This document shows positions 33,449 through 37,962 of a stretch of DNA of 37,962 bases, in pieces (the stretch's first letter is position 1; every line of letters starts with the position of its first letter). Position numbers and translations under genes: made by a program. The DNA lies in assembly GCA_020860365.1 (NCBI GenBank), contig JAJBUL010000177.1, forward strand, positions 1-37,962, given 5' to 3'. Under the pieces are notes generated by a model. The model made no database searches. It had not been told where the DNA came from and saw only the letters and a program-made list of their open reading frames with translations. Origin of the DNA: Clostridiales bacterium (GTDB lineage: Bacteria; Bacillota; Clostridia; Lachnospirales; Lachnospiraceae).

Positions 33449-34267
33449 ATGGCTAAAGTTGTACTAACGGATGAACAATTACATAAGATACAACAATGTA
33501 CATTAGAAATGCTGCTGGAGGTTGACAGATTATGCAGGAAGCATAATTTAAAATATTCTCTGGCATATGGTACATTAATTGGGGCAATACGCCATAAAGG
33601 ATTTATACCATGGGACGATGATATAGATATATGGATGCCGAGAGAATCCCTGAATAAGTTCAAAGAAATATGTAAGACCGAACTCAATGAGAAATTCTTT
33701 TATCAGTGTAATGAAACAGATCCAAATTACTATCTTCTTTTTGATAAGCTTCGCATGAACGGTACAGTTTTTAAAGAGGATTATTATAGCGAGTATGAGA
33801 TTCACCATGGAGTGTATTTAGATATTTTCCCGATAGATGAGATACCGGATGCAGCGTTAAAAAGAAGGTATCGGCATATTGTGTATCGTTTCTGTAGGTT
33901 GGGAATACAGAGCCGTTATTTAAAAACATCTTCCAGGGCAGGTTCGAAAAAGATTCTTTCATACATACTTGGATTATGTTATTCACCCTTTTCGTTACGT
34001 TTTTTGTATAGAACAGCTGAAAAAGAAGCAGCAAGCAGCTTAAATTGTAAGGGAAGCAAGGCATCAAATATTTTTGATACTGTAAAAGGAAGAATATTTG
34101 AACGAGAAGACTTTGAAGATTACATGGATGTTATGTTCGAAGGCCACAAAGTTATGGCAGTCTCAAACTATCATAAAATGTTGACGGCATTGTATGGGGA
34201 TTACATGAAATTGCCGCCGGAAAATGAGAGGCAGCCACATCATGAATTGGCTGAACTGATAATTTAG
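33449..34267 (+). CDS. LicD family phosphotransferase
   Basis: 272 residues. The LicD signature is present: YSLAYGTLIGAIRHKGFIPW followed by DDDIDIWMPRE (metal-binding Asp residues), then HGVYLDIFPIDEIPD. LicD proteins transfer phosphocholine or another CDP-activated phospho-alditol onto a glycan. It starts two bases after the cytidylyltransferase stop, so the pair probably makes and transfers the same group. GGGAGAG serves as ribosome binding site. Confidence 0.9.
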   Translation: MAKVVLTDEQLHKIQQCTLEMLLEVDRLCRKHNLKYSLAYGTLIGAIRHKGFIPWDDDIDIWMPRESLNKFKEICKTELNEKFFYQCNETDPNYYLLFDKLRMNGTVFKEDYYSEYEIHHGVYLDIFPIDEIPDAALKRRYRHIVYRFCRLGIQSRYLKTSSRAGSKKILSYILGLCYSPFSLRFLYRTAEKEAASSLNCKGSKASNIFDTVKGRIFEREDFEDYMDVMFEGHKVMAVSNYHKMLTALYGDYMKLPPENERQPHHELAELII

Positions 34268-34402
34268 AAAGAATATTGGCATTACTGGATCGCTTTCCCG
34301 TTTGCTGATATTGTGAGCAAAAACCAAGGCATGAGTGAACGACAGGAAAAAAGTATGTAATCGTTCAAAAGCAGACATGCAATACTCAAGGAGACGATAG
34401 GT

Positions 34403-34852
34403 TTGAAGATATGCTTAGTGGGTTCCAGTGGAGGTCATCTGACACATTTATATATGTTAAAGCCTCTATGGAAGGAAAATGATCGCTTTTGGGTAACTTT
34501 TGACAAAGAGGATGCGCGAAGCTTACTGAAAGGCGAAAAGTTGTATCCCTGCTATTACCCGACAAATCGTAATGTGAAAAATCTTATCAGGAATACGAAA
34601 GTCGCCTGGGATGTATTACATAAAGAAAAACCGGATCTGATTATTTCTTCAGGTGCAGCTGTTGCGGTTCCGTTTTTTTATATTGGAAAAATGATGGGGG
34701 CAAAGCTGATATACATAGAGGTATATGATAGAGTGGATCACTCAACAATGAGTGGAAAATTAATATATCCAATCTCAGATAAATTTATAGTCCAATGGGA
34801 AGAAATGAAAAAAATATATCCAAAAGCTGTAAATTTGGGGAGCATTTTTTAA
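34403..34852 (+). CDS. PssD-like glycosyltransferase subunit (Alg14 family), TTG start
   Basis: 149 residues. The N-terminus KICLVGSSGGHLTHL and the segment PDLIISSGAAVAVPFFYIGK are Alg14/PssD hallmarks. This subunit anchors and activates the catalytic PssE partner, together adding the second sugar to the lipid-linked primer. The start is TTG 34403 with AAGGAG nine bases upstream; there is no ATG that keeps the glycine-rich N-terminus. The gap before it (34268-34402) holds nothing else that I recognise. Confidence 0.88.
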   Translation: MKICLVGSSGGHLTHLYMLKPLWKENDRFWVTFDKEDARSLLKGEKLYPCYYPTNRNVKNLIRNTKVAWDVLHKEKPDLIISSGAAVAVPFFYIGKMMGAKLIYIEVYDRVDHSTMSGKLIYPISDKFIVQWEEMKKIYPKAVNLGSIF

Positions 34853-34863
34853 GAGGATAGAGA

Positions 34864-35376
34864 ATGATATTTGTAACAGTAGGAACACACGAACAGCAGT
34901 TTAACAGGCTGGTTAAATGTGTTGATGAACTAAAGAAGGACGGAATCATTCCGGAAGAGGTTTATATTCAGACCGGATTTTCGACGTATGTACCAGAAGC
35001 ATGTGAATGGAGCAACTGGTGCCAGTATCAACAGATGATAGAAAATGTAAATAAAGCCCGGATCGTGATTACTCACGGAGGACCATCAAGCTTTATTATG
35101 CCGCTGCAGGTTGGAAAAATTCCAATTGTAGTTCCGCGTAGAAAAGAGTATGAAGAACACGTCAATGATCACCAGTTGAATTTTTGCAGAACAGTGGCAG
35201 AGCGACAGGGAAATATTATTGTTGTTGAAGATATAAAGGAATTGGGCGATGTTATAAATAATTATGACAGGCTCATAGAAACCAGAAATAAAGAGATGAA
35301 GAGCAATAATGAAGAATTCAACGAAAAATTGGTCTGTCTGGTCAATGATATGTTTCATGATAACGAGCAGAATTAG
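34864..35376 (+). CDS. PssE-like glycosyltransferase subunit (Alg13/GT28 C-terminal family)
   Basis: 170 residues. MIFVTVGTHEQQFNRLV at the N-terminus and ITHGGPSSFIMPLQVGKIPI followed by VVPRRKEYEEHVNDHQ are the Alg13/PssE donor-binding motifs. It works as a heterodimer with the preceding Alg14-type protein, 11 bases upstream. GAGGATAGAGA precedes the ATG. Confidence 0.9.
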   Translation: MIFVTVGTHEQQFNRLVKCVDELKKDGIIPEEVYIQTGFSTYVPEACEWSNWCQYQQMIENVNKARIVITHGGPSSFIMPLQVGKIPIVVPRRKEYEEHVNDHQLNFCRTVAERQGNIIVVEDIKELGDVINNYDRLIETRNKEMKSNNEEFNEKLVCLVNDMFHDNEQN

Positions 35377-35430
35377 CGAGTGATTACAATAACAGAAAGT
35401 ACATCACACTTCCACAATAGAGGTCGATAA

Positions 35431-36531
35431 ATGGTGGATGAAAGAATATCAATAGGTATGTGTGCGAACAGCCTGGATATGAATGGAATAAGCACAGTGA
35501 TTATAAACTATTGCCAGCATATGGACTTGCAGAAATTCAAAATAACTCTGTTAGTTGGTTCTCCGGTTGCCGAAAAGTATCATGCGATATGTGAACACCT
35601 TGTGATAGATATTGTTGAGTTGCCTTCAAGAAAACAATCCGGCATGAGTTATTATAGGGCATTAAATAGAAGCCTGAAGCAGATAAAACCTGACATATTT
35701 CATATTCATGCGAACAGTGCAACTGTGACGCCAGAACTGTTTCTTGCGTGGAAGAGCGGGATTAAAGTTCGTATTGCGCATAGCCATAATACTACCTGTA
35801 CGAATAAGAAATTACATAAAATGCTTTATCCTTTTTTCAGTATGCTTTATACGGATGCCTTTGCCTGTGGTATACAGGCTGGAAAATGGCTTTTTAAAGA
35901 GAAAAAATTTTCAGTGGTTACAAATGGATTTCATACAGAAAAATTTCGTTATGATGAAGAAAAAAGAAGAAAGCTTCGAAAGAAACTTTTGTGCGAGAAC
36001 AGGTTTATTATTGGGCATGTAGGGCGTTTTAACAATCAGAAGAATCAACCATTTTTACTGGATATTTTCAGAAAGGTAGCCGAAAAGAATGACAATGCTG
36101 TTCTTCTGCTGGTAGGTATTGGCCCGGATTTTGAAAAGACGAAGGTACTTGTGGATAGGCATCCCTACAAGGAACGGATTATTTTATATGGAGAAACCGA
36201 TGATCCGGTAAGCATGTATATGGCAATGGATGTTTTTTGCCTTCCATCGAAACACGAGGGATTGCCTGTAGTTTTGCTTGAAGCGCAAATTGCGGGACTT
36301 CCATGCGTAGTTTCCGATAAAGTCACTCAAGAAGTTGACTTTGGAGATATTTGCTGGCTGTCATTAGAAAGCTGTCCGGAAAAATGGGCTGATTGTATTT
36401 TAAACACCGCAGACATTGACAGAATTTCTTATTATCAGACACATATAGACAAAATAAAGCAATATAACATAGAAGAAAATGCGAAGCAGCTAGAGCAGCT
36501 GTATAAAAAATGTGAAATGGAGCGGAAATAG
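35431..36531 (+). CDS. GT4 family glycosyltransferase
   Basis: 366 residues with a GT-B fold. The N-terminal DMNGISTVIINY acceptor region, the mid-protein IIGHVGRFNNQKN strand and the C-terminal KHEGLPVVLLEAQIAGLP motif (EX7E type) identify the family. It would add a sugar to the growing lipid-linked repeat unit on the cytoplasmic face. AGAGGT is seven bases before the ATG. The donor and linkage cannot be read from sequence. Confidence 0.9.
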   Translation: MVDERISIGMCANSLDMNGISTVIINYCQHMDLQKFKITLLVGSPVAEKYHAICEHLVIDIVELPSRKQSGMSYYRALNRSLKQIKPDIFHIHANSATVTPELFLAWKSGIKVRIAHSHNTTCTNKKLHKMLYPFFSMLYTDAFACGIQAGKWLFKEKKFSVVTNGFHTEKFRYDEEKRRKLRKKLLCENRFIIGHVGRFNNQKNQPFLLDIFRKVAEKNDNAVLLLVGIGPDFEKTKVLVDRHPYKERIILYGETDDPVSMYMAMDVFCLPSKHEGLPVVLLEAQIAGLPCVVSDKVTQEVDFGDICWLSLESCPEKWADCILNTADIDRISYYQTHIDKIKQYNIEENAKQLEQLYKKCEMERK

Positions 36532-36654
36532 AGCTTTTTTATATAAAATTTTTCATTCGTCTGAGTATAAGTGTGTTGTATTAACTCCTTTAGGGAAACT
36601 GAACAGAATGAATCCTTTGATTATTATGAACATGTCAGATATAAGAGGCAGAAT

Positions 36655-37572
36655 ATGAAAAAAGTATGTGTGCTAATCTCAACATATAATGGTGAAAAAT
36701 ACATTGAAGAACAACTAGAAAGTATAAATCGAAATTGCAGTGAGAATGTATTTATCCAGGTATATATTAGAGACGATGGCTCTACTGATAAAACGGTTGA
36801 ACTTGTAACAAAAATGTCAAGCACTACTGAAATAGATATAAAAATTTGTTCGGAAGAAAACATAGGAGTTCAAAAAAGCTACTTGAAATTATTGAAAAAT
36901 GCTCCAGAAGCAGATTTTTATTTTTTGTGTGATCAGGATGATATGTGGTGCGATAATAAAGTCAATGAGTTTTTGAAAATTTCCAGTAGCTGCTTAAAGC
37001 CGGAATTAATTCTCTCGGGCTTTTATTTGACGGACAAAGACCTTAATATAACTAAGGAAAGCGAATTGAACAATTTTGATAATGATCTGGCAAAAATTAT
37101 GTTCGCAAATTCTACTCCTGGTTGTGTGATTGGCTTTAATAAAGAACTTTTAGAATTACTTAGGATTTCAATTCCAAGAGATGTTCCAATGCATGATTTG
37201 TATATATTATCAGTTGCTCATATATGTGGAAATATAATTGCGATACCAAAGAGAATGGTTTATTATCGTCAGCATGGAGACAATACGGAGGGCGTGCAAT
37301 CTAAAAAAATAAATATCCGGCGAATAATTCAAAAACAAAAAAGAATGTTTTCTGGTAAAAAAACTTCACAGATGTCGATGCTTGCCTTTCATCTATTGGA
37401 GCAATATAAAGAATATCTCACACCTGAGGATGAAAGGTTTCTAGATGTTGTAAGTTCATATCCTTATGACGTTAGAAGCAAAGTTAAATTGTTGACAACT
37501 CCTAAAATTTATAGGAAGAATATCCGATCGGATTTGTTAAAAATAGAAACAATAGTATTTAATAAAATCTAA
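36655..37572 (+). CDS. GT2 family glycosyltransferase
   Basis: 305 residues with a GT-A fold. KVCVLISTYNGEKYIEEQLE at the N-terminus, YIRDDGSTDKT, the metal-binding DQDD in FLCDQDDMWCDNK, and a C-terminal HGDNT segment match rhamnosyltransferase-like GT2 enzymes of O-antigen/capsule clusters. I chose the ATG at 36655 (AAGAGG six bases upstream); the frame is open to 36571 but that part has no family match. Confidence 0.9.
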   Translation: MKKVCVLISTYNGEKYIEEQLESINRNCSENVFIQVYIRDDGSTDKTVELVTKMSSTTEIDIKICSEENIGVQKSYLKLLKNAPEADFYFLCDQDDMWCDNKVNEFLKISSSCLKPELILSGFYLTDKDLNITKESELNNFDNDLAKIMFANSTPGCVIGFNKELLELLRISIPRDVPMHDLYILSVAHICGNIIAIPKRMVYYRQHGDNTEGVQSKKINIRRIIQKQKRMFSGKKTSQMSMLAFHLLEQYKEYLTPEDERFLDVVSSYPYDVRSKVKLLTTPKIYRKNIRSDLLKIETIVFNKI

Positions 37573-37689
37573 TGAGATTTATAATTACGAAATATAATTA
37601 ATGAACATCGGTGCTGCACTGTCTGGATTTTATACTCAAGATTTCTTGCGCTTTATTTGCGAATCTTCTACCATGGGAGCACAATTTAC

Positions 37690-37962
37690 ATGATAATCTC
37701 TGTTAAAAGTCATCCTAAGTTAAAGGACATTTTATGTTATCTCGCTTGCTATCCGTGGGTTATCTCCTGGATATTAACTTCGACTTATTTTAAAGATATT
37801 CTTCATCCTTACGGCATAATTCGAATATGGAATATTGTTGGTGCTGTTTTAATTGCTTTAAGAGTTCTATTAATAAAAAGAATTAATCAGCGTAGAACTA
37901 TAATAGCTATAATGGTAATATTAACGGGTGCTATTGTTTCTTACAATAACGATAACGCATCA
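37690..37962 (+). CDS. Membrane protein, 3' truncated by the window edge; possible Wzy-type polymerase
   Basis: 91 codons to the window end from ATG 37690 (GGGAG about 10 bases upstream). Hydrophobic segments include ILCYLACYPWVISWILTS and IWNIVGAVLIALRVLL, then a third after a basic loop (KRINQRR). In this position of a polysaccharide cluster an O-antigen ligase/polymerase is the usual gene, but too little is visible to be sure. The gap 37573-37689 is AT-rich with nothing recognisable. Confidence 0.5.
   Translation, partial: MIISVKSHPKLKDILCYLACYPWVISWILTSTYFKDILHPYGIIRIWNIVGAVLIALRVLLIKRINQRRTIIAIMVILTGAIVSYNNDNAS

Noticed and set aside
1-37962. Reassignment of TGA as a sense codon
   Set aside because: Many intact genes in the window end in TGA exactly where the next gene begins, so TGA is a normal stop.

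Overview
The window looks like a chromosomal segment of a spore-forming member of the Clostridia, most likely Lachnospiraceae. The evidence is the gene families (a SipL-like spore coat morphogenesis protein, PAPS-independent arylsulfate sulfotransferase modules, an Rpn nuclease, a clostridial Mrp/Mbh-type antiporter cluster) and strong AGGAGG-type ribosome binding sites. No tRNA, rRNA, CRISPR array, insertion sequence or complete prophage was seen. TGA is used as an ordinary stop by many intact genes here (for example those ending at 3510, 5644, 6062, 14143 and 16216).

Layout. 1-2.8 kb: the 3' part of an alpha/beta hydrolase, a DUF362 protein, a nested-palindrome element between 14-bp direct repeats, and an orphan NADAR protein. 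2.9-13.2 kb: a ten-gene ion-translocating antiporter operon (MrpE, F, G, MbhD-like, fused MbhE-MnhB, MrpC, then four NuoL/M/N-type subunits) with a structured leader and a strong terminator. It has no hydrogenase or other redox subunits. The second large subunit has an in-frame TGA. 13.3-18.1 kb: TatD, RsmA, a lysophospholipase-like hydrolase, a membrane-type dipeptidase that also has an in-frame TGA, and a frameshifted transglutaminase-domain remnant. 18.1-19.9 kb: an Rpn-family nuclease on the minus strand and an HD-domain protein. 20-24.7 kb: a 1549-residue secreted protein carrying two complete arylsulfate sulfotransferase modules. 24.8-25.8 kb: gene remnants (an AAA/DUF4143 ATPase with an internal deletion and a ferredoxin tail), ending in a solitary copy of the C-terminal part of the Rpn gene. 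25.8-28.2 kb, minus strand: PlsC and MalQ. 28.4-30.5 kb: a PrcB-type lipoprotein and SipL. 30.5-31.2 kb: a hairpin-rich intergenic region with a terminator, a near-consensus promoter and a leader. 31.2 kb to the end: an exopolysaccharide/capsule cluster (priming phosphoglycosyl transferase, IspD/TarI-like cytidylyltransferase, LicD, PssD/PssE pair, GT4, GT2, start of a probable polymerase), visibly more AT-rich from about 32.7 kb on.

The most interesting points are: (a) the Rpn gene contains a ribosome-binding site and ATG that would give a 67-residue C-terminal protein, and a free-standing homologue of exactly that segment sits 7 kb away, translationally overlapping plsC; this resembles an intragenic antitoxin plus an orphan copy; (b) an antiporter complex with four proton-channel-type subunits and no redox module; (c) two otherwise intact genes interrupted by TGA; (d) a repeat present both in the 3'UTR of sipL and, in frame, inside the dipeptidase gene; (e) the tandem double sulfotransferase.
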